Source: Paenibacillus sp. ACRRY
Lineage (GTDB): Bacteria; Bacillota; Bacilli; Paenibacillales; Paenibacillaceae
NCBI RefSeq assembly: GCF_022346995.1
Contig: NZ_JAKRNM010000007.1
Location: 124,001-188,000 of the forward strand
Direction of reading: 5' to 3'
Length of the DNA: 64,000 nucleotides
The notes under the pieces were generated by a model. That model made no database searches. It saw nothing but the letters and a program-made list of their open reading frames with translations, and was not told the origin of the DNA. A program made the position numbers and the translations under genes. Below, one piece after another: positions 1-8,363 of this stretch (positions within the stretch are counted from its first letter, which is position 1; each line of letters starts with the position of its first letter).

Positions 1-480
1 CGCTACGAGCGGGTATTGAAGGAAAACCTGACTCAGCCTGACCTGATCGTTGTGGATGGCGGGAAAGGGCAGATTTCGGCCGCTGTGGATATATTGGAGA
101 ATGAACTGGGATTGTTTATCCCCGTGTGTGGTCTGGTGAAAGACGCCAAACACAAAACTTCTCAGCTCATGATTGGCAATCCGCCGGAAGTCATTTCACT
201 GCCGCGGGACAGCCAGGAGTTTTATCTGCTTCAACGTATTCAGGAAGAGGTTCACCGCTTTGCCATTTCGTTTCACCGGGAACAGCGCGGTAAGTCCATG
301 GTCACTTCACGTCTGGATTCCATTCCTGGCATTGGCGAGAAGCGTCGAAAACTGCTGCTGAAGCATTTTGGTTCTTTACGCAAAATAAAAGAGGCCAGCG
401 TCGAAGACTTCCGGCCTCTATCTATCGGTGATAAACTAGCTAATCAAATTATTGCAGCACTTCGGGATGAGGAGTCGTAA
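1..480 (+). CDS. uvrC: UvrABC excinuclease subunit C, C-terminal part (5' end outside window)
   Basis: UvrC makes the two incisions around a lesion in nucleotide excision repair, acting in the cytoplasm after UvrA and UvrB. The frame is already open at base 1, so only the last 159 residues are visible. They hold the RNase H-like endonuclease domain (VVDGGKGQ with the catalytic aspartate, then EEVHRFAISFHR) and a C-terminal helix-hairpin-helix pair (SIPGIGEKRRKLLLKHFGS and PLSIGDKLANQII). The amino-terminal GIY-YIG nuclease and UVR domains must lie upstream. The gene converges on a CPBP protease gene and overlaps its 3' end by 32 bases. Confidence 0.95.
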   Translation, partial: RYERVLKENLTQPDLIVVDGGKGQISAAVDILENELGLFIPVCGLVKDAKHKTSQLMIGNPPEVISLPRDSQEFYLLQRIQEEVHRFAISFHREQRGKSMVTSRLDSIPGIGEKRRKLLLKHFGSLRKIKEASVEDFRPLSIGDKLANQIIAALRDEES

Positions 481-2146
481 CATACGACTTCTCTTTTTTT
501 TGCGGATTCCATTTGTAAATCACATACCCAACGATGGCTGGAAGCACAATCCAGAAGATCCCTGCGGAGATATTCAGCGCGTCACCCATAAAGATCAGGC
601 TGAGTCCCATCAGCAGGCTGTCGAAGATGACATGGCTGAACACAACGGCGATAAAGCCGTGGCGCAGCATAACCAGACTGAACAGCAAACCGATGACCAT
701 GAGCTCTATGGGACGTGTGATGACCGGATAGATTGGATAAAGTGTATGTCCAAGTGCCCAGATCAGTGTTGGAATCAGACAGGCAATGAAGGTATTGCGT
801 ACGATTTTTTGCATCATGCGGATCCCGAACAGCCGATACACCGTTTCCTCACCAATGCCGGCCATCCAGGCCATGATGGGAAAGATCCATGCGTATGACA
901 TGTTGTAAGTCGACTGGTCTGCCGAGGTGGTAGACCAACTTCCTATGCTTCGTTCCAGAATGAAGAACAGGATGGATTGAACGCCTAGCAAGATGAACGC
1001 CCACAGGTACCCTGCATACATGCTGTGAAGGACATATTTGCCGTATCCGGGCTCTTTCGCGCGCGGCCAAGGATTCAGTCCGATTTTGCGCCACATGCCG
1101 TCACCTGCAACGAGTGAGAGGTAGATCGTGGCACTCATGACCAACGTAATCCCGGTCTGCATGAGCATCAGGAAGGCCAGCATGAAGCTGGACAGGCCCT
1201 GTGCCTGAAACAGTGGAATCATGTTTAGCGTACCAATTACGGATGCAGCGAAGTACACTAGTGACAGAATAATCCCACGTTTAAATGAAGTATGGGCCCG
1301 GGTGAGAATACTGTAGATAATCGCCAGCACACCAAGCACGAATGTCAGAAATGCATATCCTCCATAAGTCATCCAGTTGGCTTGGCGAGTTTGATCCTGT
1401 ACATAATTGATATGCTCGTCTGGAACGGAGAAGACAGATTCGAAGGAGCGGACCGTTCCGTTTTCAAAGGTGAAATTCAGCTCCAGCTTGGAATCGCCGA
1501 TCTGCTTATCGGCATCCGTGTAGGTTAATCCACCTTCACCTTCTCGGGTATCCAGCTGAAGGTTTGGGGCGTCATAGCCGAATTCAGCAAGAATTCCGGA
1601 GGCTAGCTGTTCCTTTTCATCCAATGGGATATTGCCCTCGGCGAGCTGAATCGTGGCATTGCGTTTGCTCTTGTCCTGCTCAACCTCAGCAGATGCATAC
1701 AGGGAAGAAGGGAGTTCCCGTTTGAAACCAACAACTTTACCAGTTCTCATATGTACGTCCACATTCAAATAACCGCTGTTGTCCTCATCAGGTAAACGAA
1801 CGCGAAACACATCGTAGGGATAGGTTGCTTCCCATTTTTGATTATACGAATCGAGCTGTTTGGTTTTGGCCATGTATCCATAGATATCGGAATGGGTCTG
1901 ATAGGTGACCAGTGTCTTACCGTTATCCGAAGGAAGGGTGTAGTCGGCCAAGGAGGCTGCAAATGATCTTGCGGATTGGGTTGCCTGTTCCTTGCTTATA
2001 AAAGGTGTAGACTGAATATCCGTGGTTTGTGATGAAGTAGCAGGGAAGATCTGAAAGACAAAAAACAAAATCAGGCCAATCGCCGCCAGCAACCCTAAAC
2101 GCTTGAAGTTAGCTTTGAGTACCAAAGGCTGCCCTAAGGGGTTCAT
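449..2146 (-). CDS. CPBP family intramembrane glutamic endopeptidase
   Basis: Predicted membrane protease of 565 residues. The C-terminal half carries the CPBP signature: EETVYR at about residues 433-437, then a GHTLYP histidine segment and a later FSHVIFD motif, all in transmembrane helices. One transmembrane helix near the N-terminus is followed by a soluble region of roughly 230 residues before the helical bundle. That region may be a sensor or substrate-binding domain; I do not recognise it. The start at 2146 is chosen because AAAGGAGG lies about 11 bases upstream; the open frame itself extends further 5' without a good site. The substrate is unknown. The 3' end overlaps uvrC. Confidence 0.85.
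   Translation of the reverse strand: MNPLGQPLVLKANFKRLGLLAAIGLILFFVFQIFPATSSQTTDIQSTPFISKEQATQSARSFAASLADYTLPSDNGKTLVTYQTHSDIYGYMAKTKQLDSYNQKWEATYPYDVFRVRLPDEDNSGYLNVDVHMRTGKVVGFKRELPSSLYASAEVEQDKSKRNATIQLAEGNIPLDEKEQLASGILAEFGYDAPNLQLDTREGEGGLTYTDADKQIGDSKLELNFTFENGTVRSFESVFSVPDEHINYVQDQTRQANWMTYGGYAFLTFVLGVLAIIYSILTRAHTSFKRGIILSLVYFAASVIGTLNMIPLFQAQGLSSFMLAFLMLMQTGITLVMSATIYLSLVAGDGMWRKIGLNPWPRAKEPGYGKYVLHSMYAGYLWAFILLGVQSILFFILERSIGSWSTTSADQSTYNMSYAWIFPIMAWMAGIGEETVYRLFGIRMMQKIVRNTFIACLIPTLIWALGHTLYPIYPVITRPIELMVIGLLFSLVMLRHGFIAVVFSHVIFDSLLMGLSLIFMGDALNISAGIFWIVLPAIVGYVIYKWNPQKKEKSYVTTPHPEVLQ
470..502 (+). terminator. uvrC intrinsic terminator
   Basis: A 9-bp stem (7 bp AGTCGTA/TACGACT at 473-479 and 483-489, extended by G-T and G-C pairs) is followed by a T run at 494-501. 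The stem contains the uvrC stop codon. It also lies inside the 3' coding end of the opposing CPBP gene, so the terminator and the protease C-terminus share the same bases. Confidence 0.75.
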
Positions 2147-2347
2147 GTAATGGTGTTCCTCCTTTATTAATTTGGATATTAAAGTAAAGATAGCACAGGC
2201 CGAACCCTGAATGCCAATGATGAAACGAAAAGGCGTGCAAATCCCTGAAAATGAATGAAAATGATCGAATGAATCTGATCCGTTCATTGATATATCTGAG
2301 TTTTTCCCTTTTTGCCGGAATTCGATCCTATTTACACAAAAATCGTT

Positions 2348-2376
2348 TTGTCTGCAAAAGCCGCAGCGCTTATAAT
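2348..2376 (+). promoter_or_regulatory. Sigma-A promoter for the potassium transporter operon
   Basis: TTGTCT at 2348-2353 and a perfect TATAAT at 2371-2376 are separated by 17 bases. Transcription would start near 2383, leaving a leader of about 225 bases before the TrkH-family start codon. Confidence 0.6.
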
Positions 2377-2449
2377 TTTGAAACAAATGTGCAATATTTG
2401 CATGTCTTTAGCCTTGCAAGGGAACGAATAAGAGGATTCCAACCTTAAT

Positions 2450-2587
2450 GCATATGTGGTTATGACTACAATCATACATGTTTATATGCTCCGATCGGAG
2501 ACTTATCCAAGATTTAGTGCGTTGGCCCTTGTGCCAAGGATAAGTGATTCGGAGAAAGGCTCCACATCGTGGGGTCATTTTCTTTTT
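2450..2587 (+). promoter_or_regulatory. Structured 5' leader ending in a terminator-like hairpin (candidate riboswitch or attenuator)
   Basis: The leader contains, in order: a hairpin closed by GCATAT/ATATGC (2450-2489) with an inner TATGA/TCATA stem; CTCCGA (2489-2494), which can pair either with the adjacent TCGGAG (2495-2500) or with TCGGAG at 2549-2554; ACTTATCC (2501-2508) pairing with GGATAAGT (2538-2545); and TTGGC (2522-2526) pairing with GCCAA (2533-2537). A final 8-bp stem, 2558-2565 with 2569-2576 and a 3-base loop, runs into ATTTTCTTTTT. GGAG at 2551-2554 can also pair with CTCC at 2560-2563, which would disrupt that last stem. This is the layout of a switch with exclusive folds. 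It does not match the ydaO (c-di-AMP) consensus as I remember it. Confidence 0.5.
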
Positions 2588-2609
2588 GGCAGAGGTGGAT
2601 GATACACAA

Positions 2610-3950
2610 GTGAAACTGAATAATCAATGGGTGCGGCTATCGCCCCCACGTATTCTTGTACTGGGATTTGCGGGAATCATCCTGCTCGGAACATTGCTTC
2701 TCATGCTTCCGGTTTCCAGCCGCAGCGGGGACAGTCTTCCCTTTATTGATGCATTATTTACCGCTACATCGGCGGTCTGTGTTACCGGTTTGGTTGTTGT
2801 GGATACAGGGACTCACTTTTCCGTACTGGGTCAGGTGATCATTGCTATTCTGATTCAGATTGGTGGTCTTGGCTTCATGACCATGTCCACGCTGGTGGCC
2901 ATTGCGTTCAAGCGGCGGATCTCCCTGCGGGAACGATTGATTTTGCAGGAAGCGATGAACCAGAACACGATGGAAGGTATTGTGCGGCTAATCCGAAAGG
3001 TCGTGGCCTACTCTCTCATTTTGGAAGCCGTATGCGGCACGCTTTTTGCTATCCGCTGGTCATTCGATATGCCAGTCGGACAGGCCATATATTATGGATA
3101 CTGGCATGCCATCTCCATGTTTAATAACGCAGGATTTGATATGTTTGGTGATTTCCGGAGTTTGACCGGGTATGTCTATGATCCGCTTGTGAATTTTACG
3201 GCCATGTTTTTGATTGTGGCTGGAGGCATTGGCTTTGTGGTTTTATCCGATCTGGTGGATTATCGTAAAACGCGCAAACTTTCGCTTCATTCCAAGGTAG
3301 TGCTGCTAACCACAGGCTTGCTGATTGGATTCGGTGCGCTGGTCATTTTTGTGTTTGAATACAGCAATCCACAGACATTGGGCAGCTTGAACTGGGGAGG
3401 TAAGATTCTCGGTTCGTTCTTTCAGTCGGTAACCCCGCGAACGGCAGGAGCTAACACCCTGGATATTGCCGGTCTCAGACAGGCAACGCAGTTTTTCATC
3501 ATTATTTTAATGTTTATCGGGGCTTCTCCAGGTTCCACCGGAGGCGGGATCAAAACGACAACGTTTATCATCATGGTTGGAGCTGTCATCGCGATGATGC
3601 GCGGCAGAGAAGATATTGTTTTTTTCAGATATCGGCTGGAACAGGAACGTATCTTCAAGGCATTAACGGTTACGCTTCTTGCGCTGCTGTTGATCATTGC
3701 AGTCACCATGCTGCTCACCATGACGGAAGATAGCGGTTTTCTCATGATTTTATTTGAAACGACATCGGCCTTTTCTACCGTTGGATTGTCGATGGGATTG
3801 ACGTTGAAGCTGACCACATTCGGAAAGCTCATGATCTGTTTCATGATGTTTGCGGGGCGGCTTGGACCAATTACGCTAGCGTATGCACTTGGACAGAAAA
3901 AGGGTAAAGAACTGTATAAGTATCCTGAAGGAAAAATGATTATTGGATAG
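2610..3950 (+). CDS. TrkH/KtrB family potassium uptake protein
   Basis: Membrane pore subunit of a Ktr-type K+ transporter. All four selectivity-filter loops are visible: SAVCVTGLVV, MFNNAGFDMF, TPRTAGANT and SAFSTVGLSM, each between hydrophobic segments, as expected for the four M1-P-M2 repeats. I place the start at GTG 2610 because GAGGTGG lies 11 bases upstream and the resulting 446 residues match the usual length of KtrB/KtrD. An upstream in-frame GTG at 2544 falls inside a leader stem and is unlikely. The RCK subunit gene follows after 16 bases. In B. subtilis related genes respond to c-di-AMP and potassium. Confidence 0.88.
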   Translation: MKLNNQWVRLSPPRILVLGFAGIILLGTLLLMLPVSSRSGDSLPFIDALFTATSAVCVTGLVVVDTGTHFSVLGQVIIAILIQIGGLGFMTMSTLVAIAFKRRISLRERLILQEAMNQNTMEGIVRLIRKVVAYSLILEAVCGTLFAIRWSFDMPVGQAIYYGYWHAISMFNNAGFDMFGDFRSLTGYVYDPLVNFTAMFLIVAGGIGFVVLSDLVDYRKTRKLSLHSKVVLLTTGLLIGFGALVIFVFEYSNPQTLGSLNWGGKILGSFFQSVTPRTAGANTLDIAGLRQATQFFIIILMFIGASPGSTGGGIKTTTFIIMVGAVIAMMRGREDIVFFRYRLEQERIFKALTVTLLALLLIIAVTMLLTMTEDSGFLMILFETTSAFSTVGLSMGLTLKLTTFGKLMICFMMFAGRLGPITLAYALGQKKGKELYKYPEGKMIIG

Positions 3951-3966
3951 GGGTTCGTGAAGAACA

Positions 3967-4638
3967 ATGAAAAGACAGCAGTTTGCGGTAATTGGGTTGG
4001 GGCGCTTCGGCTCGAGTCTGGCACAGGAATTAATGGAACTTGGCTACGAGGTGCTTGGTATTGATAAAAATGAAGAGGTCGTCGAAGACATGAGCGAACT
4101 GGTCACTCACGCGGTTGTGGCGGATGCTACGGATGAGGAAGTGCTGCGCTCACTGGGAATCCGTAATTTCGACTGCGGCATTGTGGCCATCGGTGACGAT
4201 ATTCAGACCAGCATTCTTACCGCAATCCTGTTGAAGGAACTGGGCGTGAAAACGGTCGTTGCCAAGGCAATATCCGTCTTGCATGGGCGAGCTCTGGATA
4301 AGCTGGGCATTGATCGCGTCGTTTATCCGGAACGGGACATGGGCATTCGGGTGGCCCATCAGCTCGTCACCCCGAATCTGCTGGACTACATTGAACTTTC
4401 CAATGATTACAGCATTGTGGAAATGAAAGTACCGGCATGTCTGCATAATACAACGCTGTCCAGTCTGAACGCCCGTGTACGCTTCGGCTGCAGTATTGTG
4501 GCGCTGCAGAAGGAGACCGGAGTCATTATCGCTCCGACTGCACTGGACTCGCTTCAGATGGGCGACATCATGGTCATTATCGGAATGAATGATGATATCG
4601 ACCGGTTCGAACAAGAGGTAATCAGCCAGGAGGGCTAA
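3967..4638 (+). CDS. KtrA/TrkA-type RCK subunit of potassium transporter
   Basis: Cytoplasmic gating ring subunit, 223 residues. The N-terminal RCK_N Rossmann domain has GLGRFGSSLAQEL and an acidic LGID at the end of the second strand, for nucleotide binding. The C-terminal RCK_C domain (from about residue 140) is the region that binds c-di-AMP in characterised homologues. Length equals that of KtrA/KtrC. It lies 16 bases behind the pore gene and is surely co-transcribed with it. The gene order is pore first, regulator second. Confidence 0.9.
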   Translation: MKRQQFAVIGLGRFGSSLAQELMELGYEVLGIDKNEEVVEDMSELVTHAVVADATDEEVLRSLGIRNFDCGIVAIGDDIQTSILTAILLKELGVKTVVAKAISVLHGRALDKLGIDRVVYPERDMGIRVAHQLVTPNLLDYIELSNDYSIVEMKVPACLHNTTLSSLNARVRFGCSIVALQKETGVIIAPTALDSLQMGDIMVIIGMNDDIDRFEQEVISQEG

Positions 4639-4692
4639 TCCAATCCTGGCGTTCAGCCAAGGGTAGGCGAAGATAAAGTTCATTTGTATTTA

Positions 4693-5616
4693 TTAAGGCG
4701 TCGTAGTCCTTCTGGAGGGCAGCGGCGCCTTTGCTGTAAAGAGCGCTGCAGTTTCTTTGACCCACTGTCTGGACGTTTCGCTGAGATCTTCCTTGTCCCC
4801 GTAGATCATGCAGGTGGTCCGGCGGGTCTGCTGCAGCTGGGGCAGATACACGGAGACCAGGTCATTGTCTGCAAGCAGCTGGGGTCGGAGATAGGACTTG
4901 GGCAGCAGCGCAGCAGCCTTGCAGGTGGGCAGGAGGCGGACGATGGCTTCAAACGAATCAATCTCCATGCGAATATCCGGCATGACGGCACAGCGCTGAA
5001 ACAGATCGTCTGTCAGCTTACGATACCAGGTGCCTTTGGAAAAGGTGATCATGGGCAGATCCTGCAAGTGCTCCATCCCGGCCTCTTTGCCGGACAAAGG
5101 GTGCGTAAGCGGCACAACCAGCTCCAGGTGATCATCGAAGAGAGGGACACAGTTCAGCCCGGCTTCATTAATGGAAGAGGCAACAATGCCGACGTCCGCC
5201 TTTTTGTCCCGGACGAAGGAAACGATCTCATGTGTTTTCCCAGTCACGAGCTTGATCTCGGCATTGGGGTGTTTCTCCATGAAAGCATTGACCAATGGGG
5301 GGAGCGTGGTCTGAAGTGTAGTCAGGGACGCTCCAAGCGTAATGGTGCTTTGTTCCTCGTCCTTATACTGGGCAAGCATGGTCAGAAACTTCTGCTGCTG
5401 CTGCTTTTGTTCCACAGCGAACGTGTAGGCAAGTTGGCCGACACTGGTCAATTCAAGACGTTTGCCTCGGCGGTGAAAAAGCGATACCCCCAGTTCATCC
5501 TCCAGTTTCGCAATTTTGCGCGAGAGGGCAGGCTGAGACAGATTCAGCAATTTGGATGCACGATTCAGACTCGATTGCTCCACGACTGCCGCAAATGCAT
5601 TTAAATCCTCGAACAT
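4693..5616 (-). CDS. LysR family transcriptional regulator, divergent from sdhCAB
   Basis: 307-residue LysR regulator: N-terminal winged helix-turn-helix (LNAFAAVVEQSSLNRASKLLNLSQPALSRKI, given here by its ends at roughly residues 5-35) and a two-lobe effector domain. The start at 5616 is preceded by AGAGGTT at a good distance; two further in-frame ATG codons lie upstream without such a site. It is transcribed away from the succinate dehydrogenase operon with about 290 bases between the starts, so control of sdh is plausible but not shown. It does not look like the citrate-cycle regulator CcpC. Confidence 0.85.
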   Translation of the reverse strand: MFEDLNAFAAVVEQSSLNRASKLLNLSQPALSRKIAKLEDELGVSLFHRRGKRLELTSVGQLAYTFAVEQKQQQQKFLTMLAQYKDEEQSTITLGASLTTLQTTLPPLVNAFMEKHPNAEIKLVTGKTHEIVSFVRDKKADVGIVASSINEAGLNCVPLFDDHLELVVPLTHPLSGKEAGMEHLQDLPMITFSKGTWYRKLTDDLFQRCAVMPDIRMEIDSFEAIVRLLPTCKAAALLPKSYLRPQLLADNDLVSVYLPQLQQTRRTTCMIYGDKEDLSETSRQWVKETAALFTAKAPLPSRRTTTP

Positions 5617-5910
5617 AAACACTAACCTCTTTTCCATGGGGTGTGATTGTTGTCCTTGATAAATCGTTTTCAATGCGATATGCCTGCCTGTCCGATGTTT
5701 CAGCTCTTATACCTATAGGTTATAACATTTAATAATTATATTGCAATTCCATTATAAGAAAAAAAGGAGTAACATGAATTGTGACACAAGTTGTTCACAC
5801 CTGATGAAAACGGAACAATTTGTCGAACCTTTCCATGGGAAAGGTTTGTGTCATGATAAGTGAATTATTTTATGAAAACGTTGTATTTAGCGAAAGGGGA
5901 ACGACATTTT
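5617..5910. promoter_or_regulatory. Divergent lysR/sdhC regulatory region
   Basis: Contains a 10-bp palindrome ACCTATAGGT (5711-5720), a TGTGA/TCACA pair at 5780-5784 and 5795-5799 separated by 10 bases, and a perfect inverted repeat of AACCTTTCC (5826-5834) and GGAAAGGTT (5838-5846) separated by 3 bases. Any of these could be an operator for the LysR protein or another regulator. The TGTGA pair is spaced too widely for a classical Rex or CRP site. No convincing sigma-A promoter could be fixed. Confidence 0.45.
5774..5863 (+). CDS. Possible 29-codon upstream ORF in the sdhC leader
   Basis: An ATG preceded by AAAAAAAGGAGTAAC opens a frame of 29 codons ending in TGA at 5861-5863, about 47 bases before the sdhC start. 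The peptide has three cysteines. The spacing between GGAG and ATG is only four bases, and the perfect inverted repeat at 5826-5846 lies inside the frame. It could be a leader peptide, or chance. No homologue is known to me. Confidence 0.25.
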   Translation: MNCDTSCSHLMKTEQFVEPFHGKGLCHDK

Positions 5911-6579
5911 ATGAAAGGGTTTTACTCCAGAAAGCTGCACTCCTTGCTTGGCGTCATCCCGCTCAGTTTGTTTTTTCTTGAGCACCTGGTGACGAACTTC
6001 TCGGCAGTTGAAGGCGGCAAAGAAGCTTTTGACGGTGCTGTTGCATTCCTGAACAGTCTGCCTCTCGTTATTGTTTTGGAAACGCTTCTCATCTGGTTGC
6101 CGTTGTTCTATCACGGTGTATACGGTCTGTACATTGCCTACCAGGCCAAGCCTAATGTGGGACGTTACGGCAATGAACGCAACTGGCGCTACACATTGCA
6201 GCGGATCAGTGGTGTCATTACGTTTGTTTTCGTAATTTGGCACGTTTGGGAGACTCGCGTGCAGGTTGCATTGGGTAATGTAACGCACGAAGAACTTGGC
6301 GGTGTCATTCATGACGTCGTGATGAACCCGGTAACGTTTATTTTATATCTGATCAGTGTGGTTGCAGCCTCCTACCACTTTGCTAACGGCTTATGGTCGT
6401 TCCTGGTTAGCTGGGGGATTACCGTTGGACCGCGTGCGCAGCGTGTATCTTCTTATGTGTGCATGAGTCTGTTCGGTATTGTGGCTATTATGTTCATCGC
6501 TTCGTTGTTTGCTTTCCGGAGCATTGATTTCCAGACGGCAACAACGATGCTTGATACGATTAAGACAGTTCTGATTTAA
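5911..6579 (+). CDS. sdhC: Succinate dehydrogenase cytochrome b558 subunit
   Basis: Membrane anchor of complex II (succinate:menaquinone oxidoreductase), 222 residues, with about five transmembrane helices and conserved histidines for the two haems (for example RKLHSLLGV, LEHLVTNF and IWHVWETR). It anchors SdhAB to the inner face of the membrane and passes electrons to menaquinone. Start 5911 is chosen for GAAAGGGG upstream and because the protein then begins just before the FYSRKLHSLLGVIP motif typical of Bacillales SdhC. First gene of sdhCAB. Confidence 0.93.
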   Translation: MKGFYSRKLHSLLGVIPLSLFFLEHLVTNFSAVEGGKEAFDGAVAFLNSLPLVIVLETLLIWLPLFYHGVYGLYIAYQAKPNVGRYGNERNWRYTLQRISGVITFVFVIWHVWETRVQVALGNVTHEELGGVIHDVVMNPVTFILYLISVVAASYHFANGLWSFLVSWGITVGPRAQRVSSYVCMSLFGIVAIMFIASLFAFRSIDFQTATTMLDTIKTVLI

Positions 6580-6620
6580 GCATTTGTGATAAATGCTGAC
6601 TTATAAGGGAGTGAACAGCA

Positions 6621-8363
6621 ATGGCATCATCTAATGTAATTATTGTGGGCGGAGGTCTCGCGGGCTTGATGGCGGCGATCAAATCGGCTGAGGCCGGAGT
6701 CCATGTTCATTTATTTTCATTGGTTCCCGTCAAAAGATCCCACTCCGTATGCGCCCAGGGCGGTATTAACGGAGCGGTAAACACCAAGGGGGAGGGTGAC
6801 TCCCCATGGGTTCACTTTGACGATACCGTGTATGGCGGCGACTTCCTTGCGAACCAGCCACCAGTTAAAGCCATGTGTGAAGCAGCACCTGGTATTATCC
6901 ACCTGATGGACCGGATGGGCGTTATGTTCAACCGAACACCGGAAGGTTTGCTTGATTTCCGCCGTTTCGGGGGCACAAAGCATCACCGTACGGCATTTGC
7001 CGGAGCAACGACAGGACAACAATTGCTCTATGCATTGGATGAGCAGGTTCGTCGCTGGGAAGCAGCGGGTCTCGTTACGAAATATGAGAACTGGGAGTTC
7101 CTGCAGGCAGTTGTAGATGATGAAGGTATCTGCCGCGGAATCGTGGCACAGGACCTGAAAACGATGAAGGTGCAGACGTTCCCTGCTGAAGCAGTTATTC
7201 TCGCCAGCGGCGGCCCTGGTATCATTTTCGGTAAAACAACAAACTCCGTTATCAATACAGGTACAGCTGCAAGTGCGGTGTACCAGCAAGGCGTTAACTA
7301 CGCCAACGGGGAATTCATTCAGATTCACCCGACAGCCATTCCAGGAGATGACAAGCTTCGTCTGATGTCCGAATCGGCACGTGGTGAAGGCGGCCGGATC
7401 TGGACTTACAAAGACGGTAAGCCATGGTACTTCCTTGAAGAGAAGTATCCTTCCTACGGTAACCTCGTTCCTCGTGATATCGCAACGCGTGAAATCTTCA
7501 GCGTTTGTGTGGATATGGGACTTGGGGTTAACGGTGAGAACATGGTTTACCTCGACCTGTCTCACAAGGATCCGAAGGAGCTGGATGTTAAGCTCGGCGG
7601 TATCATTGAAATTTATGAGAAGTTCATGGGTGATGACCCACGTAAAATCCCGATGAAAATCTTCCCGGCTGTTCACTATTCCATGGGCGGCATGTGGGTG
7701 GATTACAATCAAATGACCAACATTCCCGGCCTGTTCGCCGCTGGTGAATGTGAATATCAATACCACGGTGCAAACCGTCTGGGTGCGAACTCACTGGTAT
7801 CGGCCATTTATGGCGGTATGGTGGCTGGTCCAAAAGCGGTGGAATACATCAAGGGACTCAAAAAATCGTCCGCAGATATTAATTCTTCCGTATTTGATGG
7901 CTACACCAAACGCCAAAGCGATAAATACGAAAGCATCATGAAAATGCAAGGCAGTGAAAATGCCTATGTCATTCACAAAGAGCTTGGCGAGTGGATGACA
8001 GCGAACATGACGGTTGTACGCTATAACGATAAACTTGAAGCCACCATCGGCAAAATCAAGGAATTGAAAGAGCGTTACGGCAAAATCAACATGTACGATA
8101 CATCCGGCTGGAATAACCCGGGTGCAGCCTTCACACGTCAGCTGTGGAACATGCTTGAACTTGCTGAAGCGATGACACTCGGCGCACTGCTGCGTAACGA
8201 AAGCCGCGGGGCACACTACAAACCGGAATTTACGGAGCGTAACGATGAGGAGTTCCTGAAAACGACCATCGCCAGCTGGTCGAAGGAAGGCCCGCAAATC
8301 TCGTACGAGCCTGTTGACGTATCTCTGATCCCGCCACGGATCCGGGACTATTCGAAGGATTAA
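6621..8363 (+). CDS. sdhA: Succinate dehydrogenase flavoprotein subunit
   Basis: Catalytic flavoprotein of complex II, 580 residues; oxidises succinate to fumarate. The FAD dinucleotide-binding motif VGGGLAGLMAA is at residues 9-19 and the histidine that carries covalent FAD is in RSHSVCAQGGIN (H41). HYSMGGMWVDY and GANRLGANSL are typical downstream motifs. AAGGGAG precedes the ATG. It follows sdhC by 41 bases. Unusually, 364 bases with repeats separate it from sdhB. Confidence 0.97.
   Translation: MASSNVIIVGGGLAGLMAAIKSAEAGVHVHLFSLVPVKRSHSVCAQGGINGAVNTKGEGDSPWVHFDDTVYGGDFLANQPPVKAMCEAAPGIIHLMDRMGVMFNRTPEGLLDFRRFGGTKHHRTAFAGATTGQQLLYALDEQVRRWEAAGLVTKYENWEFLQAVVDDEGICRGIVAQDLKTMKVQTFPAEAVILASGGPGIIFGKTTNSVINTGTAASAVYQQGVNYANGEFIQIHPTAIPGDDKLRLMSESARGEGGRIWTYKDGKPWYFLEEKYPSYGNLVPRDIATREIFSVCVDMGLGVNGENMVYLDLSHKDPKELDVKLGGIIEIYEKFMGDDPRKIPMKIFPAVHYSMGGMWVDYNQMTNIPGLFAAGECEYQYHGANRLGANSLVSAIYGGMVAGPKAVEYIKGLKKSSADINSSVFDGYTKRQSDKYESIMKMQGSENAYVIHKELGEWMTANMTVVRYNDKLEATIGKIKELKERYGKINMYDTSGWNNPGAAFTRQLWNMLELAEAMTLGALLRNESRGAHYKPEFTERNDEEFLKTTIASWSKEGPQISYEPVDVSLIPPRIRDYSKD

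Noticed and set aside
2400..2590. ydaO (c-di-AMP) riboswitch
   Set aside because: Context fits, but I could not match the conserved core segments; reported instead as an unassigned structured leader.
4684..5604. A 306-codon plus-strand frame
   Set aside because: Antisense shadow of the LysR gene, which has a full helix-turn-helix and effector domain.
5711..5720. CymR-like site near sdhC (TAGGTTATAA)
   Set aside because: The TAAWNC half is missing at the required 12-base distance.
5779..5800. Rex or CRP/FNR site ahead of sdhC
   Set aside because: TGTGA and TCACA are present but separated by 10 bases, whereas these regulators need about 6; kept only as an unassigned palindrome.
6717..7766. 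A 349-codon minus-strand frame
   Set aside because: Antisense of sdhA; no domain and no ribosome site.
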